From Sphingobacteriales bacterium (lineage in GTDB: Bacteria > Bacteroidota > Bacteroidia > Chitinophagales > Chitinophagaceae): a DNA stretch of 64,000 nt. The position numbers were made by a program, and so were the translations under genes. The stretch lies in the NCBI GenBank assembly GCA_016192105.1, contig JACPUV010000026.1, positions 342,378 to 406,377 of the forward strand, written 5' to 3'. The notes under the pieces were generated by a model. The model saw only the letters and a list, made by a program, of their open reading frames with translations. It ran no database searches and was not told the origin of the DNA. Of the stretch, positions 26,206-34,614 are shown piece after piece. How positions within the stretch are numbered: position 1 is the stretch's first letter; every line of letters begins with the position of its first letter.

Positions 26206-27033
26206 TTATCTCATTGAATAATTAAAGGAGAACTGGTAGATCGGCAGGTAGTAATCAATTTCCGGTTTTTTGGTGTACTTATAATACACTACCCGGATAT
26301 TTACCAGGCGGGTTATTTCCACGCCCCAGGCGAGGGACCAGCCTTTGTAAAAGCCGTTGGTTCGTATATCCGGCATAAAATCCCGCAGGGAGGATGGAGA
26401 ACTATAACACATGATATACCGCCAGGCCAGCCAGGAAACCCCGAGGTTTTTATTATTGAAACGTTCCCAGGCCCCTGTCTGCAGGTACAATCCCGCTGAG
26501 CCAAAACTATTGAGGAAATTCACGGGTTTTCCCGCCTGCGGATCGGTGATCAGTCCGGTCCGGACCCCGCTGAGTACCCGCTCTCCCACATGATAAAGCA
26601 ACCCGGCTTTGGTCAGTTTCTCCTTTTTACGGGCAAGGAAAACAACGCCGTCCACCGACAAATTGGCGATCCCACTTAAGGGATTGATAAAGTTGGTAAC
26701 CAGCACCTGGTTATTTTGCTGGAGCCCTGGCTGTACCTGTTGAAAATTATTGGATGAAACCCCGGAATAAAAAGAAAGCGGGAGGGCAAATTTTCCGGGT
26801 TCCCCTATAAACAACCGGATAAAACGGGCCGAGGCATTTACCTGTCCGCTGTTGATGATATCAATAAAACCGCTGGTAAATATTTCCGGTTTATAGCCCG
26901 GTGATGCAGATCCGGGTGAAAGCCCGGGCCGGGCCGGCGCTAAACTGTCCGCTGCTCTCTGTACCGGTGCCGGCTCCTGTGGAAATAACAGGGCCGGTAG
27001 CAGGAGAAGCCACAAAAGCAGGACAGGTTTCAT
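26206..27033 (-). CDS. Secreted beta-rich protein, probable outer-membrane barrel
   Basis: The 275 residues begin at the ATG at 27033 with a signal peptide (LLLWLLLLPALLFPQ). A Pro/Ser/Ala-rich linker follows, then about 220 residues of alternating strands ending FSFNYSMR. No family was recognised. The pattern (GFIDIINSGQVNASARFIRL, short glycine turns, aromatic girdle residues) fits a small outer-membrane barrel. It stands alone between the exporter cluster and a thioredoxin-like gene, all on the minus strand. Confidence 0.65.
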   Translation of the reverse strand: MKPVLLLWLLLLPALLFPQEPAPVQRAADSLAPARPGLSPGSASPGYKPEIFTSGFIDIINSGQVNASARFIRLFIGEPGKFALPLSFYSGVSSNNFQQVQPGLQQNNQVLVTNFINPLSGIANLSVDGVVFLARKKEKLTKAGLLYHVGERVLSGVRTGLITDPQAGKPVNFLNSFGSAGLYLQTGAWERFNNKNLGVSWLAWRYIMCYSSPSSLRDFMPDIRTNGFYKGWSLAWGVEITRLVNIRVVYYKYTKKPEIDYYLPIYQFSFNYSMR

Positions 27034-27121
27034 GATAAAAAAACATATGCAATAGAATAACACCTGTTGCCATCGCCCGGGATAACAACAGGAATGGGGA
27101 GCAGTGATGAAAGAGCGGGCC

Positions 27122-27676
27122 TTATATTTTTTTTAAGCTATCCAGGAACCGCACTACGGACGAATCATCCCATTTACAACTGCCACTTTCACCTACCACG
27201 ATCTCCCCTCTTTTATTTATGATATACGTACGGGGAACAAACGGCCCCTGGAACACCCCGGGCATTACGGTATTGGAATAGAAATACGGCAAAGCATGGC
27301 GGCTGATCACCAGGCTCCTGCGCACACTATCCACCTGGTCAGTTGTGATAAAGGCAAATACCACCGCTGAATCCTTTACGGTATTATACAGGCGCTCTAA
27401 TCCCGGCATTTCCTCCTTACAGGGTGCACACCAGTATTCCCAAAAATTCAGCACTACCACTTTACCCCGGAATACTGAATTGTCCAGCAGCGAGTCCGTT
27501 CGCAGTTCATGAAGCTGCATCTGGTAGTCTGCCTTATACAGACTATCTGTCCGGTGAAGCTCAGGTAAATCCTCACCCCGCATGCTTTCAAACTTCTCAA
27601 CGACCAGGAATATGTACCCGGCCAGAAGGATGATACATACCAGGATACCCGTGAAAAAACCAGCCCAGAATTTCAT
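27122..27676 (-). CDS. Membrane-anchored thioredoxin-like protein (TlpA/ResA type)
   Basis: Thiol-disulfide protein expected on the periplasmic side. The 184 residues have one N-terminal membrane anchor (about 8-26), then a TlpA-like fold with active site WCAPC (Cys83, Cys86) after VVVLNFWEY. The cis-proline loop FVPRTYIINKRGEIV follows. Such proteins reduce apocytochromes or other periplasmic cysteines. A nearby secreted protein with eight C-terminal cysteines is a conceivable client. Its start overlaps the next upstream gene by 4 nt. Confidence 0.9.
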   Translation of the reverse strand: MKFWAGFFTGILVCIILLAGYIFLVVEKFESMRGEDLPELHRTDSLYKADYQMQLHELRTDSLLDNSVFRGKVVVLNFWEYWCAPCKEEMPGLERLYNTVKDSAVVFAFITTDQVDSVRRSLVISRHALPYFYSNTVMPGVFQGPFVPRTYIINKRGEIVVGESGSCKWDDSSVVRFLDSLKKI

Positions 27677-27873
27677 AATGCCCGTTGTTTCTTATTTCGC
27701 CTGACCAGGTAATAAAGCGCCCCCAGCAAGGGAAGGAAATAAACCAGGTTAATCCAGTTCCGGCGTTCAGATTCCGAACTGAATTTCCGGCGGTTCATAT
27801 CAATAATCGCCCAGAGGTAAATTACCAGGACGATGGCCGCAATGGCAAGGATCAGAAGGGATGTTGTTTCCAT
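27673..27873 (-). CDS. Small membrane protein with PLDc_N domain
   Basis: The 66 residues from the ATG at 27873 have two hydrophobic helices and the motif IYLWAIIDMNRRKF, then WINLVYFLPLLGALYYLVRRN. This is the pattern of the PLDc_N mini-proteins, which share the N-terminal membrane part of cardiolipin synthases but lack the catalytic domain. Its stop overlaps the start of the thioredoxin-like gene by 4 nt, so both are made together. Function unknown. Confidence 0.85.
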   Translation of the reverse strand: METTSLLILAIAAIVLVIYLWAIIDMNRRKFSSESERRNWINLVYFLPLLGALYYLVRRNKKQRAL

Positions 27874-27943
27874 AATTATCAATTTAAACGCTTAGTAAAC
27901 CGGGTAACAACAGGTAGCTGCCGTTACCTGGCAACTATTTTTG

Positions 27944-28645
27944 TTAATAGATTATCGCCAATATGGCACATGATACGCGCATACTATTAAAGCAACTGCT
28001 ACGGTACAAATTGGCCAGGAAACATAAGAAGCGGCATTCCGGATCACTCATACAGGACCTCAGCATGCAGCTAAAACATTCACCATAGGTTACATTTCCG
28101 TTATGGTTCGTATCACAGGGATGAGGGGCCCGGCCGGTCAGGTTATACTTGGCGGCAATATTATCGGGCATCGGGTAGGGAGTATAATTGTTCACGGTTC
28201 CGTTGGTCACCGCAGCTTCCCCGACCAGGTATTCATCATAGTTCAAATCGTACACCCGGATGGTCCCCGTACTGGTACCGGTATTGTACTGCAAATAATT
28301 TTTGTACAACATCAGGTACCTTCCGTTCTTAGGCAATCCCGTGTAATCTTCTCTTACCTTTATGGCCTCGATCTGGCCAACGATCACTTTTTTCCCGTTT
28401 TGCACTCCTACAAACTGCAGGCATAGAACGGGTAACCGTTTCTCGATTTCATTATACACTCCGATCCGGTAATCTACAAAACTCTTTTGCATATCCAGGG
28501 TGCCGGACCCGGCAAACTGTGACCCGGCTATAAAACCCGCATAATCCGGAGAATGGAGAAATTCCTGCAACAGGGTTTCTTCCTCTGTTTGTGCCCTGCC
28601 GCTTACTGACATTAAAATAAGAAAAAAAAACAATAATTTTTTCAT
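27944..28645 (-). CDS. Secreted protein with EF-hand-like loop and Cys-rich tail
   Basis: Not recognised as a family. The 233 residues from the ATG at 28645 have a signal peptide (cleavage near SGRAQ, residue 19) and a beta-rich body without cysteines except Cys75. The C-terminal 60 residues contain eight more cysteines (177, 190, 193, 198, 204, 208, 218, 226). Between the first two of these lies DTNHNGNVTYGE (178-189), a canonical 12-residue calcium-binding EF-hand loop with acidic or Asn ligands at 1, 3, 5 and 12. Disulfide bonding in the periplasm is likely. The thioredoxin-like gene lies about 270 bp downstream. Confidence 0.7.
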   Translation of the reverse strand: MKKLLFFFLILMSVSGRAQTEEETLLQEFLHSPDYAGFIAGSQFAGSGTLDMQKSFVDYRIGVYNEIEKRLPVLCLQFVGVQNGKKVIVGQIEAIKVREDYTGLPKNGRYLMLYKNYLQYNTGTSTGTIRVYDLNYDEYLVGEAAVTNGTVNNYTPYPMPDNIAAKYNLTGRAPHPCDTNHNGNVTYGECFSCMLRSCMSDPECRFLCFLANLYRSSCFNSMRVSCAILAIIY

Positions 28646-28847
28646 GGCTATACTTTTTTTGCCTACTCTCAATTCCGTTTTCGGCATTCCCGGATCAGTG
28701 AACGTTCAGTCTTACCCATATAACTGGCCGAAAAGCGAACCGCAGAAGGGGATAAGGTTTCTGTCATTGACAAACCGAAAGTAGGCCCGGCCTAATACGC
28801 AACAATGGGATTTTCAACAGGGAAAATTGATTTTTTTCAGGTAAAAA

Positions 28848-29150
28848 GTTGTGGAAATGAGCCGCTGAGGCGCGGAGAACGCAGAGATATTCATTCACGG
28901 GCTTGTATTGTACAAAAAAACAAATTCTGCTTCCGGTTGTAGAAATGAGCCGCAGAGGCGCGGAGAACGCAGAGATATTCATTCACGGGCTTGTATTGTA
29001 CAAAAAACAAATTCTGCTTCCGGTTGTGGAAATGAGCCGCTGAGACGCGGAGAACGCGGAGATATTTACCCGCGGGCTTGTCTCGTACAAAAACACGTTC
29101 CGCTTCCGGTTGTGGAAATGAGCCGCAGAGGCGCAGAGAACGCGGAGAAT
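28848..29150. repeat. Tandem repeat of three 86-88 bp units plus a partial fourth
   Basis: Units begin at 28848, 28936, 29023 and 29109 (lengths 88, 87, 86, then about 42). Each starts GTTGTGGAAATGAGCCGC. A block of near 8-nt words follows (CGCAGAGG, CGCGGAGA, ACGCAGAG), then an AT-richer half with a TTGTATTGTAC-like stretch. The 639-bp gap between the Cys-rich protein start and hmgA holds nothing else recognisable. The same CGCAGAG words recur at 63916-64000 in both orientations. Confidence 0.9.
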
Positions 29151-29284
29151 TAACTCAAAGAATCTATTCTCAAAATGACTGCCCTTGCAAAAAAATTTAT
29201 CGAACTATATATGCTACCCACCTATAAGGGGCCCTGCATAATTACGAGACAACATACCGCTAACTGCGATCCCCCAACTAAGGA

Positions 29285-30442
29285 TTACTCCGCCCAGCTC
29301 ATCACATAGTCATGGTTCTCGATCCCGAGGGCCTGTTTGGTGAGCATCAGCGGGCGGAATGTATCCACCATCACGGCCAGCTCCTTTGTTTCTTTGGCGC
29401 CGATGCTTTTCTCCACTGCCCCGGGGTGCGGACCGTGCGGAATACCGGCGGGATGCAGCGTGATCATTCCCTTTGTTACATGCTTCCGGCTCATAAATTC
29501 ACCCTCCACATAATATAATACTTCGTCGCTGTCGATATTGCTGTGATTGTATGGAGCAGGGATAGCCTGGGGATGATAATCATATAAGCGCGGCACAAAG
29601 GAACAGACCACAAATGCATTGGTCTCAAAAGTCTGGTGGACCGGCGGCGGCATATGTACCCGCCCGGTAATCGGTTCAAAATCGTGAATGGAGAAGATAT
29701 ACGGATAGCAGCAACCATCCCAGCCGATCACATCAAAGGGATGAGTGCCATAATGCAACCCATAAAGCATGCCCTTCTTTTTGGCCCGGATCAGGAAATC
29801 GCCTTTTTCATCAAAGGTCTGCAGATCCTGCGGCGGCCGAATATCCCGTTCACAGTAAGGCGAATGCTCCATCAGTTGCCCATACTTGCTCATATAGCGC
29901 CTGGGATAACGTAAGGGCGAGAATGATTCTACAATAAAGAGCCGGTTATCGGGTGTATTGAAATGGATCTGGTAGATCGTACCACGGGGCAGCATGATAT
30001 AGTCCCCATAAGAGAACGGTAATTGTCCATACTGGGTATGCACGACCCCGCTCCCCTCGTGAACAAAAATCATTTCGTCGGCATCGGTATTCTTGTAAAA
30101 ATAATCCTTCATGCTTTCCTGCGGAGCAGCCAGTACAATATGGCAATCATTGTTCACCAATACCGGTACCCGGCTTTGCAGGTAATCTTTTTCCGGCTTT
30201 ACCTTAAATCCTTCGAGGCTCCGGTGTCTCAGCATTTTCTCCTCTGCCACTTGCGGACTCACATCCACCTGCGGTTCCGTTTTTATAATCATGGTCGGCG
30301 GGTGGCAATGATACAGCAGGGCATAATCATCGCTGAATCCTTCCGTGGAAAATAATTGTTCGCTGTAAAGACCTCCATCCGGTTTGCGGAACTGGGTATG
30401 CCGCTTGTGGGGAATGGAGCCGAGTTTATAGTAGTGAGGCAT
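29285..30442 (-). CDS. hmgA: Homogentisate 1,2-dioxygenase (Bacteroidota type)
   Basis: Non-haem iron enzyme that opens the homogentisate ring in tyrosine and phenylalanine breakdown. The 385 residues are shorter than the 430-440 of proteobacterial HmgA, as usual in Bacteroidota. Seen: MPHYYKLGSIPHKRHTQFR, GYGDY-like SYGDYIMLPRGTIYQI, and the cupin core with PAPYNHSNIDSDEVLYYVEG and HPAGIPHGPHPGAVEKS, which hold the iron-binding His and Glu. No other gene of the pathway is adjacent here. A heptad array lies just upstream of the start. Confidence 0.92.
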   Translation of the reverse strand: MPHYYKLGSIPHKRHTQFRKPDGGLYSEQLFSTEGFSDDYALLYHCHPPTMIIKTEPQVDVSPQVAEEKMLRHRSLEGFKVKPEKDYLQSRVPVLVNNDCHIVLAAPQESMKDYFYKNTDADEMIFVHEGSGVVHTQYGQLPFSYGDYIMLPRGTIYQIHFNTPDNRLFIVESFSPLRYPRRYMSKYGQLMEHSPYCERDIRPPQDLQTFDEKGDFLIRAKKKGMLYGLHYGTHPFDVIGWDGCCYPYIFSIHDFEPITGRVHMPPPVHQTFETNAFVVCSFVPRLYDYHPQAIPAPYNHSNIDSDEVLYYVEGEFMSRKHVTKGMITLHPAGIPHGPHPGAVEKSIGAKETKELAVMVDTFRPLMLTKQALGIENHDYVMSWAE

Positions 30443-30451
30443 ATTGAGAGA

Positions 30452-30486
30452 GTTTGTAGTTAGTAGTTTGTAGTTAGTAGTAGTCC
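30452..30486. repeat. Heptad array upstream of hmgA
   Basis: Five in-phase units: GTTTGTA, GTTAGTA, GTTTGTA, GTTAGTA, GTAGTCC. The alternation gives an exact 14-nt repeat (30452-30465 and 30466-30479). It begins 10 bp upstream of the hmgA start codon. Confidence 0.8.
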
Positions 30487-30677
30487 GGTGGCCGGGAAGT
30501 ACTGGATACAGGTGCCGGGCAGGGGCTTAGTGGGCTGTCCGGCCTTCGAGGGCAACCATGAGGAAATAAAATTTCCACTGGCGCTTGTCTATATAGTAGG
30601 TGAAGTTGCGGTGAAAAGGCATACACAAACGTTACAATAAAAATAGGAATTTGTTCGCGTTCCCCGAATTTTGCCGC

Positions 30678-31082
30678 ATGCAGTTAGCTACCGTCGGATT
30701 ACTGGTGATCAGGGACCGGAAATTATTGCTGGCCTGGAGCCGTAACAAAGAATGTTTTTACCTGCCCGGGGGCAAAATGGACCCGGATGAGACAGCCGTG
30801 GAAGCCCTATGCCGGGAAATAGCGGAAGAACTCAATACTCTATTGGAACCCGCAGACCTCGGATTTTACACCCATATCAGTGCCCCGGCTTACGGGGAGT
30901 TGCCCGGCGTGATCATGGAACAGGATTGTTATTTCTTGAAAAAAGACATCAACCCCAGCCCGGCGGCTGAAATCGGCGAATTGCGCTTTTTCAGCTTAGC
31001 AGACTATTTAGCGGAAAAAAACCAGGCCCCGGGGGCGGTGATGATACTACAACAATTAACCAACGAAGGATTACTGCAATGA
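30678..31082 (+). CDS. Nudix hydrolase (NTP pyrophosphohydrolase family)
   Basis: The start is the ATG at 30678 (MQLATVGLLV). The 134 residues show an intact Nudix box: Gly32-x5-Glu38-x7-Arg46-Glu47-x2-Glu50-Glu51. The family cleaves nucleoside diphosphates linked to another group; the exact substrate cannot be read here. The stop overlaps the start of the following phosphoesterase gene by 4 nt (ATGA), so the two are coupled. Confidence 0.93.
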   Translation: MQLATVGLLVIRDRKLLLAWSRNKECFYLPGGKMDPDETAVEALCREIAEELNTLLEPADLGFYTHISAPAYGELPGVIMEQDCYFLKKDINPSPAAEIGELRFFSLADYLAEKNQAPGAVMILQQLTNEGLLQ

Positions 31083-31576
31083 CAAGGATCGGACTGATAT
31101 CGGATACCCATGGCTACCTGGATGAGGCCGTCTTTACCCATTTTGCCAATTGCGATGAGATCTGGCACGGTGGAGATTGGGGCCCGAAACAACTGGCCGA
31201 AGAACTGCTTAAAGCGGGTAAACCTCTGCGGGGCGTTTATGGGAATATCGATGGCAATGATATCCGCAGCCACTACCCGGAGCAACTTGTATTTACCTGC
31301 GAAGAAGTGAAAGTGATGATCCGTCATATTGGCGGTTACCCTCCGCGGTATAATCCGGAAACAAAAAAAGAATTGCTCCTTCATCGTCCGCAATTATTCA
31401 TCAGCGGTCATTCACATATCCTGAAGATCATGTACGACGAAAAAATAAAATGCCTGCACATGAACCCGGGTGCTGCCGGCAAACAGGGATGGCATAAAGT
31501 AAGAACCCTGGTCCGCTTTGTGATCGACGGGAAAGAGATAAAGGATTGTGAAGTGATTGAACTGGGGGGAAGGTAG
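31079..31576 (+). CDS. Metallophosphoesterase of the YfcE/MJ0936 type
   Basis: The 165-residue calcineurin-like phosphoesterase shows the metal motifs in order: LISDTHG (Asp, His), HGGDWG, VYGNIDG and ISGHSHI. Length and motifs match the small YfcE-like phosphodiesterases. It overlaps the Nudix gene by 4 nt and shares its transcript. Convergent with the membrane protein gene on the other side of a perfect hairpin. Confidence 0.93.
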   Translation: MTRIGLISDTHGYLDEAVFTHFANCDEIWHGGDWGPKQLAEELLKAGKPLRGVYGNIDGNDIRSHYPEQLVFTCEEVKVMIRHIGGYPPRYNPETKKELLLHRPQLFISGHSHILKIMYDEKIKCLHMNPGAAGKQGWHKVRTLVRFVIDGKEIKDCEVIELGGR

Positions 31577-31582
31577 AGAGAG

Positions 31583-31617
31583 GTTGGTAAGTTAACAGGT
31601 TGAATGGTCACAAGGTC
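31583..31617. repeat. Heptad array after the phosphoesterase gene (left half)
   Basis: Units GTTGGTA, AGTTAAC, AGGTTGA, ATGGTCA, CAAGGTC in 7-nt phase. The words reappear as reverse complements at 31709-31743, on the far side of the 14-bp hairpin. Confidence 0.6.
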
Positions 31618-31670
31618 TGTAGATTGAAAATACTTAAAGAACTGAACATTCAGTATTCGGTAAAATAGTT

Positions 31671-31708
31671 AAGGGGTGGACATTCTTTTAGTAAAATGTC
31701 CACCCCTT
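31671..31708. terminator. Perfect 14-bp hairpin between convergent genes
   Basis: AAGGGGTGGACATT (31671-31684) and AATGTCCACCCCTT (31695-31708) are exact reverse complements with a 10-nt loop. It has no long T run but lies between two convergent genes and is flanked by inverted heptad arrays. A bidirectional terminator is the simplest reading. Confidence 0.6.
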
Positions 31709-31743
31709 GTCAACTTTTTAACTTTTCAACCTGTCAACCTTGC
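31709..31743. repeat. Heptad array, right half, inverted
   Basis: On the minus strand the words TTGACAG, GTTGAAA, AGTTAAA, AAGTTGA occur in phase. They mirror those at 31583-31617, so the whole segment 31583-31743 is a large imperfect palindrome. Confidence 0.65.
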
Positions 31744-31744
31744 T

Positions 31745-32182
31745 CTACATCCCCGGGAACCAGGCCCGTCCCGCGCCAACTTCACGGAAAGGCCAGGGAA
31801 TAGCCACGAGAATAAAAATAAGGGCGATCAGCAGTAACCACCCCGTGTTTTTATAATTCAGCACTTTCGCCTTGCTCCTTGCCAGAGTGATCAGCGCTAT
31901 GGCCACAAACATCAGCAAGGGATGCTCGACGCGGTAAAAACGATAAACCGGGTCCTTCATTACAGAAGTAACCCCTTCCGGAAGCCCGTTCAATATTCCG
32001 TACCTGCCTGCCAGAAATTGGTAAACACCAATGAGGAACATGGCATGCGCGGCGATCATCAGCCAGAGACTGGTGGATTTAATACTTTCTTTTTTGTTAA
32101 ATGCCTGGAAGAGGCCAACTAATAATAAGAGCAAGATTACCCAGCGGAGTAAACTGTGCAGGTGCAGCATTCCTGTTTCCAT
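31745..32182 (-). CDS. Four-helix membrane protein, probable cytochrome b type
   Basis: The 145 residues have four hydrophobic helices. Histidines sit within or at helix ends (MLHLHSLLRW, MIAAHAMFLIG, RVEHPLLMFVA), the pattern of a small di-haem or haem b membrane protein. Bacteroidota homologues are commonly annotated as cytochrome B. Haem binding is inferred from the spacing only. An exact TAnnTTTG element (minus strand, 32206-32199) lies 17 bp upstream, but without a TTG at the usual distance. Confidence 0.65.
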   Translation of the reverse strand: METGMLHLHSLLRWVILLLLLVGLFQAFNKKESIKSTSLWLMIAAHAMFLIGVYQFLAGRYGILNGLPEGVTSVMKDPVYRFYRVEHPLLMFVAIALITLARSKAKVLNYKNTGWLLLIALIFILVAIPWPFREVGAGRAWFPGM

Positions 32183-32229
32183 GGTGAAAAAATTTTGACA
32201 AATATAGGACTCCGTTCAATACCGGCCTT

Positions 32230-33333
32230 TTATTCCTCCCAGTCGGCTACAAACACATTGGTATCCCGGGTACCGCCATTGTTACGGTTACTGCAGAATA
32301 CGATCTTTTTGCCATTGGGAGAAAACATCGGAAAGGCATCGAAACCTTTATCGCGGCTGATCTTGGTCAGGTTTGTTCCATCTTCGTTGATCGTATAAAG
32401 ATTGAACGGAAATCCTCTCTTGTACTCATGGTTGCTGGCAAAAATGATCCGTTTGCTGTCGGGCATATACGCCGGCGCCCAGTTGGCCTGGCCATAAGAA
32501 GTTACCTGGTGTGCATTGCTGCCATCGGCATTGGCCACCCAGACTTCCATATTGGTGGGAGCCACCAGGTTTTCAGCCAGCAGGTCTTTGTACTCTTTTA
32601 TTTCAGCATCGGTTTTCGGACGGGAGGCTCTCCAGATCAGTTTGGTACCATCGGGACTGAACCAGGCACCGCCATCATAACCCAGCATATTGGTAATTCT
32701 TTTTTCCTCCCCGGTTTTCAGGTCCATAATATACAGATCAATATCGCCGTCTTTATCACTGGTGTAGATCATTTTCTCCCCGTCAGGCGATAAAGTGGCT
32801 TCCGCATCATATCCTTTTGAATGGGTAAGCTGTTTTACAATGCTGCCATCCAGGTCCGCCATGAAAATATCGTAACTGTCGTACAGGGGCCAGATATATT
32901 TGTTACCGTATTTAGCACGGTCAGGAACAGGCGGACAATCATTGCTTCCCAGGTGCGTGGAGGCATAGATTATATGTTTGCCGTCCTTTGTAAAGAACGG
33001 GCAGGTGGTTCGTCCGGCACCGGAACTGATTCTTTTATAGGTAAACGCCTCTCCTGGTTTTGTGGGCAGTTTACCTACAAATATCTGGTCGCAGTTGATC
33101 CCCTCTTTGGGATTGGTACGCTGAAAAACAATATACTTACCGTCAAAACTCCAGTAGGCTTCTGCATTATCCCCGCCAAATGTAAGCTGGCGGATATTTT
33201 TCAGGTGTATTTCGTCAGGATAACGGAGGGTGTCGGCAGCAGCTGCGGCAGTCGAAAGCTTAGCGGAATTGTTACAGGCCGGCAGGGCAAAAAATGACCC
33301 GGCAATGAGTAAAAGCAATGCAATTTTTTTCAT
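32230..33333 (-). CDS. PD40/TolB-like beta-propeller lipoprotein
   Basis: The 367 residues have a lipoprotein signal (FFALPACNN, Cys20) and then about six WD40-like (PD40) blades. Characteristic repeats are FSPNGKKIVFCSNR, SPDGEKMIYTSDKDGD and FSPDGTKLIWRASRP. Such propellers sit in the cell envelope and bind partner proteins or peptides. Divergent from the TPR lipoprotein gene; on the minus strand TAACTTTG (33381-33374) is an exact -7 type element upstream of its start. Confidence 0.88.
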   Translation of the reverse strand: MKKIALLLLIAGSFFALPACNNSAKLSTAAAAADTLRYPDEIHLKNIRQLTFGGDNAEAYWSFDGKYIVFQRTNPKEGINCDQIFVGKLPTKPGEAFTYKRISSGAGRTTCPFFTKDGKHIIYASTHLGSNDCPPVPDRAKYGNKYIWPLYDSYDIFMADLDGSIVKQLTHSKGYDAEATLSPDGEKMIYTSDKDGDIDLYIMDLKTGEEKRITNMLGYDGGAWFSPDGTKLIWRASRPKTDAEIKEYKDLLAENLVAPTNMEVWVANADGSNAHQVTSYGQANWAPAYMPDSKRIIFASNHEYKRGFPFNLYTINEDGTNLTKISRDKGFDAFPMFSPNGKKIVFCSNRNNGGTRDTNVFVADWEE

Positions 33334-33457
33334 ACTAATGTGTTTCTTTGGAATCCGGGCTGTTCCGGAGGGGCAAAGTTATTTTTGTTATTACGTTGGT
33401 TTGTCAGCTATTTGTCATACCTCAGTGCCAAAAATAGTAGTTTTAGCCTTTAATTTT

Positions 33458-34474
33458 ATGACCCCGAAGATGAGTAAGACTGCAAAAATATGCGCATTTA
33501 TCGCCGGAATACTGACATTAGTCAGTGCCTGTACTGATCATACTGATGGCTCAGCATCATTTGATGAATTACTGGTCCAACCACCCTATGCGGCCCTGAC
33601 CGACAGTATTAAAAAAGAACCGCAAAGGGATGAACTGTATTTCCGCAGGGCCATCCGGCTTAATGCTGATAAATTAACCGAACCGGCCCTCGCCGATTTC
33701 CGGAAAGCCTGGTCATTAAAAAAGAATGAACAATATGCCCTGGGTGCCGGTTCCCTCCTGCTGGAATCCAAACCGGCCGAAGCGCTTGTCTTCCTTAAAG
33801 AAGCCGTAAGTATGCTCCCGGAAAGCCTGTTACTCAACCTGACCCTGGCCCGCAGTTATGATGCCCTGGGCAAAACGGAGGAGGCGCTGCAGACCTGCAA
33901 CCGGATCCTGGATAAAAACCCGGAACAGGTGGATGTGCTGAAGATGAAAGCAGATCTCCTCGGTAAAAAAGGGAGCCCGGGTGAAGCGTTGTCCATCCTG
34001 GAAAAAGCATACAGCCTGACCCCCTATGATGTGGAACTGAATTATATACTGGCGCTGAAATACGCAGAATCCAAAAACCCGCAGGTATTGCAGCTCTGTG
34101 ATTCACTTTCCAAAGCAGATTCCCTCGGTACCCATGCTGAACCTTATTATTACAAGGGGATCTATTATTCCAACATAAATGATAACGCCAGGGCCCTGTC
34201 TTTTTTTGATGCCGCGGTAAAACACGACTATTATTTCCTCGACGGGTATATTGAAAAAGGCGCCCTGTTGTTTGAACTGAAAAAATACAAGGAGGCCCTG
34301 GACGTCTTCAACCTGGCCCTGACCATTTCGCCGAAATTCGCAGACACTTATTACTGGATCGCTAAGTGCCAGCAGGCCCTGGGACAGCGAAAAGAAGCGA
34401 AACTGAACTACCAACGGGCATTTGGCTTGGATCAGCATTTCACTGCAGCGAAGGACTCAGCGGATAAGTTATAG
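33458..34474 (+). CDS. TPR-repeat lipoprotein
   Basis: Start at 33458 (MTPKMSK) or 33470; a frame extending back to 33230 would overlap the divergent gene. The 338 residues carry a lipoprotein signal (TLVSACTDH, Cys about 24). Some eight tetratricopeptide repeats follow, for example LARSYDALGKTEEALQTCNR and YWIAKCQQALGQRKEAKLNY. A scaffold role at the envelope is expected; partner unknown. Divergently paired with the PD40 lipoprotein, which suggests a related function. Confidence 0.88.
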   Translation: MTPKMSKTAKICAFIAGILTLVSACTDHTDGSASFDELLVQPPYAALTDSIKKEPQRDELYFRRAIRLNADKLTEPALADFRKAWSLKKNEQYALGAGSLLLESKPAEALVFLKEAVSMLPESLLLNLTLARSYDALGKTEEALQTCNRILDKNPEQVDVLKMKADLLGKKGSPGEALSILEKAYSLTPYDVELNYILALKYAESKNPQVLQLCDSLSKADSLGTHAEPYYYKGIYYSNINDNARALSFFDAAVKHDYYFLDGYIEKGALLFELKKYKEALDVFNLALTISPKFADTYYWIAKCQQALGQRKEAKLNYQRAFGLDQHFTAAKDSADKL

Positions 34475-34614
34475 TTGCTAGTCGTTAATAAAACAGCCGT
34501 TTACCAGGATTTCAGAATAGAATATAAAACCCCGCCTGCTGCTGCTACTCCCGGCAGCCACTATCGGTTAAAGACTAACGGCTGAATTCATTAACTTGCG
34601 CCAAAATCTGCAAA

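Noticed and set aside
28848..29150. CRISPR array
   Set aside because: Units of 86-88 bp are alike over their whole length, with no unique spacers, and no cas genes are near.
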